Assembly (NCBI RefSeq): GCF_029338555.1
Contig: NZ_CP119989.1
Location: forward strand, 2,542,001-2,606,000
Reading direction: 5' to 3'
DNA from: Halobaculum marinum
GTDB lineage: Archaea > Halobacteriota > Halobacteria > Halobacteriales > Haloferacaceae
Length of the DNA stretch: 64,000 nucleotides
Shown one piece after another: positions 43,116 to 51,225 of this stretch. The translations under genes and the position numbers were made by a program. How positions within the stretch are numbered: position 1 is the first letter of the stretch; every line of letters begins with the position of its first letter. The notes below the pieces were generated by a model. It did not search any database, was not told the origin of the DNA, and saw only the letters and a list, made by a program, of their open reading frames with translations.

Positions 43116-44051
43116 TCAGCAGTAGGTGTCGCGAACCGTCCGCGCGAGGACGCCGTCCGCGCGGAAGGCGATGTACACGACGACGTAGCCGCCCTCGGCA
43201 GGCCGCAGGACGAACACCTCGCGCGGGTCGTCGTCCGCGAGGTCGTCGTTGACGCGGTCGACCAGCGGTTCCAGCGGTGTCGTCCCCGACCGGAACTCCC
43301 CCAGCAGGTCGCGAGCGCCCGCCTCCGCGAACACGTACAGCGCGCCGTTCGGCTCGCCGTCGGTGTCGCGCGTGACGCGCGACCCCATCCCCTCGCCGGC
43401 GGCACGCGCCTCCTCCCACGTCTCGCGGGCCGCCTCGAACATCGGCTCCACCCCGTCGGCGAACCAGTAGCGGCTCTCGCGCTCGATTGTCACCGACTCG
43501 ACTCGCGCGAGCGGGGGCGCCGCGGCGGCGTCGTCGGTGTCGCGGGGGTGGCCGCTCTCGGGGTCGGGCCACCGGAGACTCGCCGTCACGACGTACCCCG
43601 GTGAGAGGCTGTCGAGGGTGCTCTCGAGGTCGCTGTTGCCGTCGCGGTCTCCGTCGTCGCTGTCGGTCGCATCGTCCGGAGTCGCGGCGACTCGCACCGG
43701 CTCGAACCCCACATCGGGCGCCGGCCCCGGGCCGGGGTCGGGCGTGTCGAGGTCGACGAACACCAGCGCGTCGTCGTCGCGGTCGAGCACGCGGTAGCGC
43801 CGCGGTCCGAGTCCGGTAGCGTCGCCGTCGGTAGTGCCGTCTACAGGCGCCTCGGTCGCCGGCGTGTCCCGGGCGGAGGCGTCCGCGGCGGATTCTGTGC
43901 CAGCGGCGTCTGCGGTGGCTGCGGTGTCTGCGGTGTCGGTCCGGTCGGTGTCGGTCGCGTCTTCGACCCAGTCGTCGTCGGCGTCGTCGGCCCACGGGTC
44001 GACGTTCCCCGTCGAGGAGTCGTCGTCCGCCGGGCCGTCGCTCCCGTCCAT
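43116..44051 (-). CDS. Haloarchaeal protein of unknown function (DUF6663-like)
   Basis: 311 residues from the ATG at 44051. The N-terminal ~80 residues are a low-complexity acidic/Ala/Thr stretch with repeats of the type DTADTAATADAA, probably disordered. The folded part starts at LGPRRYRVLDRDDDALVFVDLD and includes RVESVTIERESRYWFADGVEPMF (shown in part) and RPAEGGYVVVYIAF. I recognise it as a haloarchaea-specific family only in outline. No catalytic motif. It converges with the hydroxyacid dehydrogenase gene. Confidence 0.7.
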   Translation of the reverse strand: MDGSDGPADDDSSTGNVDPWADDADDDWVEDATDTDRTDTADTAATADAAGTESAADASARDTPATEAPVDGTTDGDATGLGPRRYRVLDRDDDALVFVDLDTPDPGPGPAPDVGFEPVRVAATPDDATDSDDGDRDGNSDLESTLDSLSPGYVVTASLRWPDPESGHPRDTDDAAAAPPLARVESVTIERESRYWFADGVEPMFEAARETWEEARAAGEGMGSRVTRDTDGEPNGALYVFAEAGARDLLGEFRSGTTPLEPLVDRVNDDLADDDPREVFVLRPAEGGYVVVYIAFRADGVLARTVRDTYC

Positions 44052-44176
44052 ACCCCCTGAAGCGGCCCGTCCGGTAAGCGCGTGTCGCTCTGCGGCGACG
44101 ACGCGACCGCCGGCCACGCAACTCAGGTGCGGTTCGCCTGCGACCCGCCCGCGACCCGCTCGCGGCCCGCCCGCGA

Positions 44177-45601
44177 TTACCCGGTCGGGTCGACGTTCTG
44201 GTTCCGGTGGAACAGGTTCGCAGGGTCGTAGCGGCGCTTCACCGCGACCAACCGGTCGTAGTTGTCGCCGTACAGCAGGCGTCCGGTCTCCGTTCCGTCG
44301 CCCGGGAAGTTGCCGTAGGCACCCGAGGCGACGCCGGTCGACCGGACGCGCTCGACTCCGCTGCGCGCCCACTCGACGTTCGCCTCGGTGTCGGCGTCGT
44401 CCTCCCAGTTGGCCTCGAAGGTGAGCATGAACGGCCGACCGCGGTGGGGGTAGGCGGTCGCGTCGGGCGGCACGTCGTCGATGGCGCCGCCGAGGTGCCA
44501 CAGGTCCACCGTCGACAGCGGCGACGGCATCCGCTCGGCCGACCGCGCCACGAGTTCGAGCACCTCGTCGGTCAACTCGTCGACGTACGTCGACTTCCAG
44601 TAGTAGTTGCGCCCGTCGGGGTAGTCCTCGTCGAGCAGCGTCTGGAGGTCGGTGTACGCCATCGACTCGCTCAGGTCGGCGACGGGGTCGGCCGCCTCCC
44701 GGATGGGTCGGAACTCGGCGTCCGCGACGTCGGCTGGGCCGTCGTAGCAGCCGAGGAACGCGAGCGCGAGCGACCCCCACGACGCCTCGGGGAACTCGTC
44801 CAGTTCCGGTACCGTCGCGGCGAACGCGACCACGCTGGACTCCGGGGGCGCGTGCGCCGCGTAGTCGCGGAAGGCCCGCAGCGCGCGCGCAGCGTCGGCC
44901 ATCGGGTGCCAGACGAACAGCACCGGCACCTCGGGGCCGACCTCGTGGAGGCGGTACTCGAACGAGGTGACCACGCCGAAGTTGCCGCCACCGCCGCGCA
45001 CCGCCCAGAACAGGTCCGGGTTCGCGTCGGCGTTCGCGGTGCGCACCTCGCCGTCGGCGGTGACGACCTCGACGCCCGTGAGGTTGTCCAGCGAGAGGCC
45101 GTGCTCACGCCGGAGGTGTCCGACCCCGCCGCCGAGCGTCAGTCCCGCGACGCCCGTCTCGCTCACGACGCCGAGGGGCACGGCGAGTCCGTGCAGTTGC
45201 GTCTCGCGGTCCACGTCGCCGATGGTCGCGCCACCCTGGACGCGTACCCGGCGGGTATCGCGGTCGACGAACACGCCGGTCATCGCCGAGAGGTCGACCA
45301 CGACGCCGCCGTCACACGTCGCGGTGCCGGCGACGTTGTGGCCGCCGCCCCGCACCGCCAGCGGCAGGTCCTGCTCCCGGGCGAACGACACCGCGTCGAC
45401 CACGTCGGCGGTGCCGGCACACCGGACGATCAGCGCGGGGTGCTTGTCGACGGTGCCGTTCCAGAGGCTGCGCGCCTCCTCGTAGCCGGCGTCCGAGGGA
45501 CGGAGCACCTCGCCGTGGATCCCTGCTACGAACGACTCGACCGCGCCGTCGTCGAGTCGTTCGAGCGTCGCTTCGCCGTCGTTCACACCGGTTTGGGCCA
45601 T
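44177..45601 (-). CDS. FAD-linked oxidase, berberine-bridge enzyme type
   Basis: 474 residues from the ATG at 45601. FAD-binding PCMH domain with LAVRGGGHNVAGTA (His88, the covalent 8-alpha-histidyl site) and ETGVAGLTLGGGVGHLRREHGL. The second covalent Cys of this group is replaced by Ser in VVSETG, so flavin attachment is at most single. The C-terminal BBE segment is present (GNFPGDG to YGDNYDRLVAVKRRYDPANLFHRNQN). These enzymes oxidise sugars or aromatic alcohols with oxygen; substrate unknown. Confidence 0.9.
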   Translation of the reverse strand: MAQTGVNDGEATLERLDDGAVESFVAGIHGEVLRPSDAGYEEARSLWNGTVDKHPALIVRCAGTADVVDAVSFAREQDLPLAVRGGGHNVAGTATCDGGVVVDLSAMTGVFVDRDTRRVRVQGGATIGDVDRETQLHGLAVPLGVVSETGVAGLTLGGGVGHLRREHGLSLDNLTGVEVVTADGEVRTANADANPDLFWAVRGGGGNFGVVTSFEYRLHEVGPEVPVLFVWHPMADAARALRAFRDYAAHAPPESSVVAFAATVPELDEFPEASWGSLALAFLGCYDGPADVADAEFRPIREAADPVADLSESMAYTDLQTLLDEDYPDGRNYYWKSTYVDELTDEVLELVARSAERMPSPLSTVDLWHLGGAIDDVPPDATAYPHRGRPFMLTFEANWEDDADTEANVEWARSGVERVRSTGVASGAYGNFPGDGTETGRLLYGDNYDRLVAVKRRYDPANLFHRNQNVDPTG

Positions 45602-45822
45602 ATCGACGTACCTATCGCTCGCTGAAAGGATGGCTTCGCCGACAGGATCGGTGGTCGGTCCGTTCCCGGTTCGTCCCGGTGAGAGCGGATGGCGTCCGCG
45701 TCCGGCCAAACACGTACAGTCGGCACCTCGGGTGCCCTCCGGGTGCGTCTCGAACGCGCGCAGCGTATTCTTCGGCGCGCGAGGGGCGCGACAACAGGGC
45801 TAACCCCGCGCGGCGGGAACGG

Positions 45823-46590
45823 GTGTCCGTGTTGAACGCCGGCTTCCGTGATCGGGCCATCTACCTCCGCGACGCCGACGCGCTGGTGGTCGCGGACCTC
45901 CACGTCGGGCGCGCGGAGGCCTCCGACGTGGCGTACCCGCTCGGCGAGGCCGGAGACCTCGCCGAGCGACTCTCGGCGCTCCTCGCCCACTTCGACCCGG
46001 CAGAGGTCGTGTTCGCCGGCGACGTGCTCCACCGGTTCGACCGCGTCTCGCTGGCGGCGGCGGACTCGCTGGCCGCGCTCGTCGACGCCTGCCGCGACGC
46101 CGGCGCACGGCCCATCCTCGTCCGCGGCAACCACGACACGGCGCTGGCCGACGCGTGGGACGGGCCGATCCACGACGCCTACGAACTCGACCGATGGGGT
46201 GGGGGCGAGGACGGAGACGCACCCGCGGTCGTCCGCCACGGCCACGCCGCACCGCCGGCGGCGGAAACGGCGGGGCTGTACCTGGTCGGCCACGACCACC
46301 CGACCATCGCCATCGAGGGACAGCGCCACCCCTGTCACCTGTACGCCCAGGACGCCTACCGCGGCGCCGACGTGCTGATGCTCCCCGCGTTCAGCCGCCT
46401 CGCCGCCGGCGTCGAGGTGAACGGGATGACCGCCCGCGACTTCCAGTCGCCGTTCGTCACCGACGCGAACGCCCTCCGACCGATCCTCGCGCGCGGCGAC
46501 GGCGCCCCCGGCGACGCGGACGGCGACGACTCCCGGGACGACAGTCCGCTGGAGTTCCCGCCGCTCGGCGAGTTTCGCCGGCTCCTGTAG
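45823..46590 (+). CDS. Archaeal metallophosphoesterase (SbcD/Mre11-related)
   Basis: 255 residues from a GTG at 45823 (a second GTG at 45829 is possible). Conserved metal ligands appear in order: VVADLHVGRAEAS (D-x-H), VFAGDVLHRFD (GD), LVRGNHDTAL (GNHD), and VGHDHPTIAIEG (GHxH-like). A C-terminal acidic tail follows. The family (small archaeal phosphoesterases) is widespread, with some members active on cyclic or linear phosphodiesters. Divergent from the FAD-linked oxidase. Confidence 0.87.
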   Translation: MSVLNAGFRDRAIYLRDADALVVADLHVGRAEASDVAYPLGEAGDLAERLSALLAHFDPAEVVFAGDVLHRFDRVSLAAADSLAALVDACRDAGARPILVRGNHDTALADAWDGPIHDAYELDRWGGGEDGDAPAVVRHGHAAPPAAETAGLYLVGHDHPTIAIEGQRHPCHLYAQDAYRGADVLMLPAFSRLAAGVEVNGMTARDFQSPFVTDANALRPILARGDGAPGDADGDDSRDDSPLEFPPLGEFRRLL

Positions 46591-46632
46591 GGCGGGGAAG
46601 GCTTTTGCCGGTAGGCGTGACACACTGTGACA

Positions 46633-46863
46633 ATGGCCGCGATCAACGAGTGTCTCGGCTGTGGCGTCGACTTCGACCACAGCGACGGCGACTGCCCCGA
46701 GTGCGGGTGGAGCGCCCGCGAGTTCGCCGGGCGCGGTCGGTACGGGTTGGCGAAGGACGGCCACGGCGAACCGGAGGACGACGGCGACGGCGACGGCGAC
46801 CGTGGCGGACGGGGGTCCGCGCGCGGGCCGCCGCCGGGGCCGGACGGCCTGATCGGCTTCTGA
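46633..46863 (+). CDS. Small zinc-ribbon protein
   Basis: 76 residues. N-terminal zinc ribbon of the CxxC...CxxC type (CLGCGVDFDHSDGDCPECGW), then a Gly/Asp-rich acidic stretch. No catalytic part. Small zinc-ribbon proteins like this are common in haloarchaea and their partners are unknown. It starts 42 bp after the phosphoesterase stop and may share its transcript. Confidence 0.78.
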   Translation: MAAINECLGCGVDFDHSDGDCPECGWSAREFAGRGRYGLAKDGHGEPEDDGDGDGDRGGRGSARGPPPGPDGLIGF

Positions 46864-46872
46864 CCCCGCGTC

Positions 46873-47721
46873 TCAGTCCGAGAACGTCGACAGCGGCGGT
46901 CGGTCCTCCGCGTGACGCGCGTCGTTGAGCGCGTCGCACACCGTCCCCTGGCCGCCCATGTTCACGCCCGCGAGTCTGGTCCGCTGGCGGACCACCTCGA
47001 AGTCGTCCGGGTCGATCGGATCGCCCTCCGGGGTGCGGAACAGTTCATCGTGGTCGTCGTCGAGCAGTCCCGTCGCCGCCGCCTTCTCGCGGTAGCGGAC
47101 GAGTGGGTCGACCGCGACCGCCACGGCGACGGCGCCGTCGCGGACCCACACTGGGACCGTTCCGTCGGTCGTCTCGTCGAAACGCACGTCCTCGGGTGTG
47201 AGAGCGGCGATCTGGTCGCCGGTGAGTCCAGCGTCGAGCAGCGCCCCAGTGGCGTCGTGCTGGCGGGCGATGCGGGCCTTGCGGTCCAGTTCCGCGCGGA
47301 CGGGCGCCACGTCGCCGTCGGCGTCGGGGAACGCCTCGCCGAACGGGAGTCCCTCGTTGATTCCGCGGTTGATCTCCCGTTCGTGCATGTGCTCGCGGAG
47401 TTCGACGTCCACGTCCGCGACTGTCGGCAGCGACGCGACCTCGTCGCGGGCGTCGCCGGCCATCATCCACGCGAACGCGGGCGAACACCACGCCGTCGGG
47501 AGCGTGAACGCGACGAACACCGCGTCGCCGTCGCCGTCGGCGGCGGCGGTGATCCGGATCTCCTCGACGTAGTCCAACTCGACGATGGACGTGTCGAGTT
47601 CCGGGTCGGTGACGCGGTCCAGTCGCTCGCGGACCGCCGCGGGCGTCGTCTCCCCGGGTGCCTCGGCGGACGCGTCGTCGCCGTCGGCGGGCCCCTCGGC
47701 GCGGGACCGGTCCGACGACAT
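46873..47721 (-). CDS. MIP18/DUF59-type iron-sulfur assembly protein with C-terminal extension
   Basis: 282 residues. Residues about 25-110 form the MIP18/PaaD-like domain: TDPELDTSIVELDYVEEIRI and FTLPTAWCSPAFAWMMAG with the conserved Cys. The family delivers iron-sulfur clusters. The ~170-residue C-terminal part (DHDELFRTPEGDPIDPDDFE and others) is not a domain I recognise. The ATG at 47721 shares one base with the stop of the amidohydrolase gene (TGATG), so the two are co-translated. The partner enzyme receiving the cluster is not obvious. Confidence 0.82.
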   Translation of the reverse strand: MSSDRSRAEGPADGDDASAEAPGETTPAAVRERLDRVTDPELDTSIVELDYVEEIRITAAADGDGDAVFVAFTLPTAWCSPAFAWMMAGDARDEVASLPTVADVDVELREHMHEREINRGINEGLPFGEAFPDADGDVAPVRAELDRKARIARQHDATGALLDAGLTGDQIAALTPEDVRFDETTDGTVPVWVRDGAVAVAVAVDPLVRYREKAAATGLLDDDHDELFRTPEGDPIDPDDFEVVRQRTRLAGVNMGGQGTVCDALNDARHAEDRPPLSTFSD

Positions 47722-48791
47722 CAGTCGTCGGCGGGGGTCGCGCTCGTGCCCCCGGCGTAGTGGTCGGCGAGGCCGAACTCCTGTGTGAGCGTGTCGCTGC
47801 GGAACTCCTCCTTCTTGGCCTCGATGTCGATGTCGTACAGTTCCGCGGCGTTCTCGCCGAGGATCTTTCGCTTCGTGTCGACGCCGAACTCGACGCCGTA
47901 CTCGTCTTTCTGCTCGTCGGTCAACTCGGCGTCCATGAACGTCTCCACGAGCCAGTCGGGGTTCCACAGCGCGTAGTCCGACCCGAACAGGAGGCGGTCC
48001 TCGCCGAGCCAGAACAGCAGTTCGCCCATGATCTCACCGAACTTGCGCGGGCGGTGGACCGCCAGCGGCGCCGCGACCGCGAGGCCGCCGTACACGTTCG
48101 GCTCCTGGGCGGCGATCCAACAGAAGTCGTCGAGTCGCGGCAGGCCGACGTGCTCGACGACGAAGTTCAGTTCCGGGAACGAGGTGGCCGCGTCGTCGAC
48201 GTCGGCCACGTCGAAGGCGTCGCGGTTGAGCGGGCGGATGGTCGGCCCCTTGTGCGGGTGGATGTTCTCGATGCCGAGTTCGGCGCACTTGTCGAGGAAC
48301 TCGAACGCCTCCTCGCTGTCGAGACGCCACCCCTTCGAGTCGCCGTTCCACTCGGCGGTGTACAGCTTCACCCCCTGGATGTCGTACTCCTCCTTCTGCC
48401 GCTCCAACTCGCGCATCCCCTCCTCGCCGTCGCGCGGGTCGAACCGCCCGTTGAGCACGAACCGCTCGGGGTAGCGCTCGGCGAGTTCGGCGTTGTCCTC
48501 GATGGTGTTGAACCCGTCCGCGTAGAAGTCGCGGAGGTACGTCGGCTGGAAGATGCCCATGTCGACCGCGGCGTTGCCGAACAGGTCCTGGGCCATCCGG
48601 TCGGCGCCGTACTTCCGGTACTCCTCCAGCGACCACTGCTTGTCCTCGGGCGTGAACCCGGTGTGGTAGTCGTAGAAGCACTGGATGAACTGCTCACCCC
48701 CCTCGTGAGTGACGTTCTCCTCGCTCGCGTCCCACAGGTGCAGGTGCGAGTCGATCACGAACAGTTCCTCCCCCTCGTCTGTCACGTACAT
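47721..48791 (-). CDS. Amidohydrolase-superfamily protein (amidohydrolase_2 type)
   Basis: 356 residues. TIM-barrel metal enzyme with ligands FVIDSHLHLWDASE (HxH), NIHPHKGPTIRPLN (His), NFVVEHVGLPR (His) and LLFGSDYALWNP (Asp), complete for one metal ion. Proteins of this type include aromatic-acid decarboxylases and lactonases. It is translated ahead of the MIP18-like gene and divergent from a zinc alcohol dehydrogenase. The start ATG at 48791 touches an operator-like repeat. Substrate unknown; the gene neighbourhood is discussed in the findings. Confidence 0.85.
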   Translation of the reverse strand: MYVTDEGEELFVIDSHLHLWDASEENVTHEGGEQFIQCFYDYHTGFTPEDKQWSLEEYRKYGADRMAQDLFGNAAVDMGIFQPTYLRDFYADGFNTIEDNAELAERYPERFVLNGRFDPRDGEEGMRELERQKEEYDIQGVKLYTAEWNGDSKGWRLDSEEAFEFLDKCAELGIENIHPHKGPTIRPLNRDAFDVADVDDAATSFPELNFVVEHVGLPRLDDFCWIAAQEPNVYGGLAVAAPLAVHRPRKFGEIMGELLFWLGEDRLLFGSDYALWNPDWLVETFMDAELTDEQKDEYGVEFGVDTKRKILGENAAELYDIDIEAKKEEFRSDTLTQEFGLADHYAGGTSATPADD

Positions 48792-48908
48792 CTGTGGTGT
48801 GCTAGCACAACTGTATCTTCATAAACACCATAGTCGATTATTTGGTACTTTTTCCCTGGCTGGAACGTCAGGAAATCTTATCACTGTGGTGTGTTAGCAC
48901 TTATCCAC
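48792..48908. promoter_or_regulatory. Divergent promoter with two copies of a 17-bp operator-like repeat
   Basis: The unit ctgtggtgtgctagcac is at 48792-48808, starting right after the amidohydrolase start codon, and again with one change at 48884-48900, 8 bp before the alcohol dehydrogenase ATG. Within the first copy, 48798-48809 is a perfect 12-bp palindrome (tgtgctagcaca). TATA-like elements for both directions lie between (about 48812-48828 and 48870-48882), so both copies would cover leaderless transcription starts and could act as operators. Confidence 0.7.
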
Positions 48909-49949
48909 ATGCGAGCCGCGAGACTCCACGCGTACACGGACGACATGGCGAGCGCGCTGACTATCGAGGACGTCGAGCGCCCCGCCGTCGAGGCCTCTGA
49001 CGACGTGATCGTCGAAGTCGAGGGGGCGGGGTGGTGCCAGACGGACAACCACATCATCGAGGGGATGTGGCAGGAGTACGTCCCCCAGGAACTCCCGCTC
49101 ACGCTGGGCCACGAGAACGCCGGCACCGTCGTCGAGGTCGGCTCGGAGGTGTCGACCGTCTCGGTCGGCGACAGCGTCATCTGCCACCCGGTGATGACCT
49201 GCGGGACCTGCCGCCCGTGCCGACAGGGGGAGGACATGTACTGTGAAGACGTGCGCTTCCCCGGCCTCACACACGACGGCGGGTTCGCGGAGTTCCTCCA
49301 CACGAACGAACGCGCCGTCATCCCGCTGCCCGGCGGCGTCGACACCACCGACATCGCGCCCCACGCCGACGCGGGGATCACGGCGTACCACGCGACGAAG
49401 AAGGCGGTACGGGAACTGAACCCGGGCGACACCGCGGTCGTCATCGGCGTCGGCGGCCTTGGCCACATCGGCCTCCAGTGTCTCGACGCCATGAGCGCCG
49501 CCGACATCGTCGCGCTCGACGTGAAGGAGTCCGCCCGCGACCTCGCCGCCGAACTCGGCGCGCGCCACACCATCGACCCCTCGACGGAGGACGTGGCGAG
49601 CGTCATCGCCGACCTCACCGACGAGGTGGGAGCCCAGCAGGTGGTCGACTTCGTGGGGCGCGACCAGACGACGGCGCTGGCGCCCGACATCGTCGCCGCC
49701 GGCGGCGACCACCACATCGTCGGCTACGGCGGCCACATCCACGAGCCCGCGCAGTCGCTCGTGAACGGCGAGTTCAGCTACAAGGGGACGCTCGTCGGAC
49801 GCTACACCGAGTTGCAGGAACTCGTCGCGCTCGTCGACCGCGGGATGGTCGAACTCCGCACCAGCCGCTACGACCTCGACGACGTGAACACCGTCGCAGA
49901 ACGGCTCGAACACGGCGAGATCGAGGGACGCGCGGTTATCACGCCGTAA
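48909..49949 (+). CDS. Zinc-dependent alcohol dehydrogenase (MDR)
   Basis: 346 residues. Catalytic zinc ligands Cys and His in GAGWCQTDNHI and TLGHENAGTVVE; the structural zinc lobe CGTCRPCRQGEDMYC gives four Cys; the NAD(P) loop is VIGVGGLGHIGLQCLDA. The GHENAG and GLGHIG pattern fits the NAD-dependent alcohol dehydrogenase branch. Start at the ATG 48909, after the operator copy. Divergent from an amidohydrolase operon and likely controlled with it. Confidence 0.93.
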   Translation: MRAARLHAYTDDMASALTIEDVERPAVEASDDVIVEVEGAGWCQTDNHIIEGMWQEYVPQELPLTLGHENAGTVVEVGSEVSTVSVGDSVICHPVMTCGTCRPCRQGEDMYCEDVRFPGLTHDGGFAEFLHTNERAVIPLPGGVDTTDIAPHADAGITAYHATKKAVRELNPGDTAVVIGVGGLGHIGLQCLDAMSAADIVALDVKESARDLAAELGARHTIDPSTEDVASVIADLTDEVGAQQVVDFVGRDQTTALAPDIVAAGGDHHIVGYGGHIHEPAQSLVNGEFSYKGTLVGRYTELQELVALVDRGMVELRTSRYDLDDVNTVAERLEHGEIEGRAVITP

Positions 49950-50038
49950 CCGGGCGGCTCTGACCGCCCTGTGACTCTCGGTCACTCGGCGGTCGCCGCC
50001 GCCGCAACCGATTCCTCGGTGGGGCCTGATGAGCGAGT

Positions 50039-51184
50039 ATGAGCGACGCCGACGCCGACGAGGAGGTCGTCCCGGATGCGAGCGACGACCCCGTCACCGA
50101 CCCGATGGGGGACGTGTACCGCGTGCTGGGGCCGGACGGCGAGATTCGCGGCGAGGTGCCCGACCTCTCCGAGGACGCCCTCGTAGACATCTACCGCGAC
50201 ATGGTGACCGCGCGGCGGTTCGACGAGCGCGCGGTCAGCCTCCAGCGACAGGGTCGCATCGGCACCTACGCCGCCATCGAGGGGCAGGAGGCCAGTTCCG
50301 TCGCCGCGACGCACGCCCTCCGAGACGACGACCCCGTGTTCTACCAGTACCGCGAACACGGCGCCGTCATCGCGCGCGGCTTCCCCGCCGAGTACCTCGC
50401 CTACTGGATGGGCCACGAGTCTGGGACCGCCGGCCTCGCCGACATCGACGTGTTCCCGCTCAACATCGGCATCGCGGCGCACATGCCCCACGCCGTCGGC
50501 GCGGCGATGGCGTTCGACTACCGTGACGACGACCGCGTCGCGTGCGCCCACTTCGGCGACGGCGCGACCTCGGAGGGGGACTTCCACGAGGCGCTCAACT
50601 TCGCCGGCGTGTTCGACGCGCCGAGCGTGTTCGTCTGCCACAACAACGGGTGGGCCATCTCCATCCCGCGCGAGGACCAGACCGCCAGCCCCACGCTCGC
50701 ACAGAAGGCCGACGCGTACGGGTTCGAGGGCGTCCGCGTCGACGGGATGGACCCGCTGGCGGTGTACCGCGTCGTCGACGAAGCCGCCCGGAAGGCCCGC
50801 GGCGAGACGGACAGCGACCACCGCCCGACGCTGATCGAGACGGTCGAGTACCGCTTCGGCGCCCACACCACCGCCGACGACCCGAGCCAGTACCGCGACG
50901 ACGACGCGGGCGACGCGTGGCGCGCGTGGGACCCGATCCCCCGGATGGAGGGGTTCCTCCGGAACGAGGGTATCGCCGACGACGACCTGGTCGAGTCGGT
51001 CCGCGAGGAGGCCGACGAGCGCGTCGCCGCCGTCATCGACGAGGCCGAGCGGTTCGAGGCCGACCCCGCCGACATGTTCGCGGACGTGTACGCCGAGACG
51101 CCGGCGGAACTCCAGCGACAGAAGGAGGGACTGCTCGCCGCGATCGAACGGCACGGGCGGGACGCGTTCCTGCGCGAGGAGTAG
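50039..51184 (+). CDS. 2-oxoacid dehydrogenase E1 component, alpha subunit
   Basis: 381 residues. Thiamine-diphosphate motif FGDGATSEGDFHEALNFAGV (GDG to NN) and the regulatory-loop region; the N-terminus has FYQYREHGAVIARGF and the long helical interface characteristic of E1-alpha chains of pyruvate or branched-chain 2-oxoacid dehydrogenases. Haloarchaea carry several E1 alpha-beta sets whose roles are unclear. No E1-beta, E2 or E3 gene is beside it, which is unusual. It may pair with a beta subunit elsewhere. Confidence 0.88.
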   Translation: MSDADADEEVVPDASDDPVTDPMGDVYRVLGPDGEIRGEVPDLSEDALVDIYRDMVTARRFDERAVSLQRQGRIGTYAAIEGQEASSVAATHALRDDDPVFYQYREHGAVIARGFPAEYLAYWMGHESGTAGLADIDVFPLNIGIAAHMPHAVGAAMAFDYRDDDRVACAHFGDGATSEGDFHEALNFAGVFDAPSVFVCHNNGWAISIPREDQTASPTLAQKADAYGFEGVRVDGMDPLAVYRVVDEAARKARGETDSDHRPTLIETVEYRFGAHTTADDPSQYRDDDAGDAWRAWDPIPRMEGFLRNEGIADDDLVESVREEADERVAAVIDEAERFEADPADMFADVYAETPAELQRQKEGLLAAIERHGRDAFLREE

Positions 51185-51225
51185 GCCCCGACCACACAGT
51201 ACCACTCGACCGACAGCCGAGCGCC

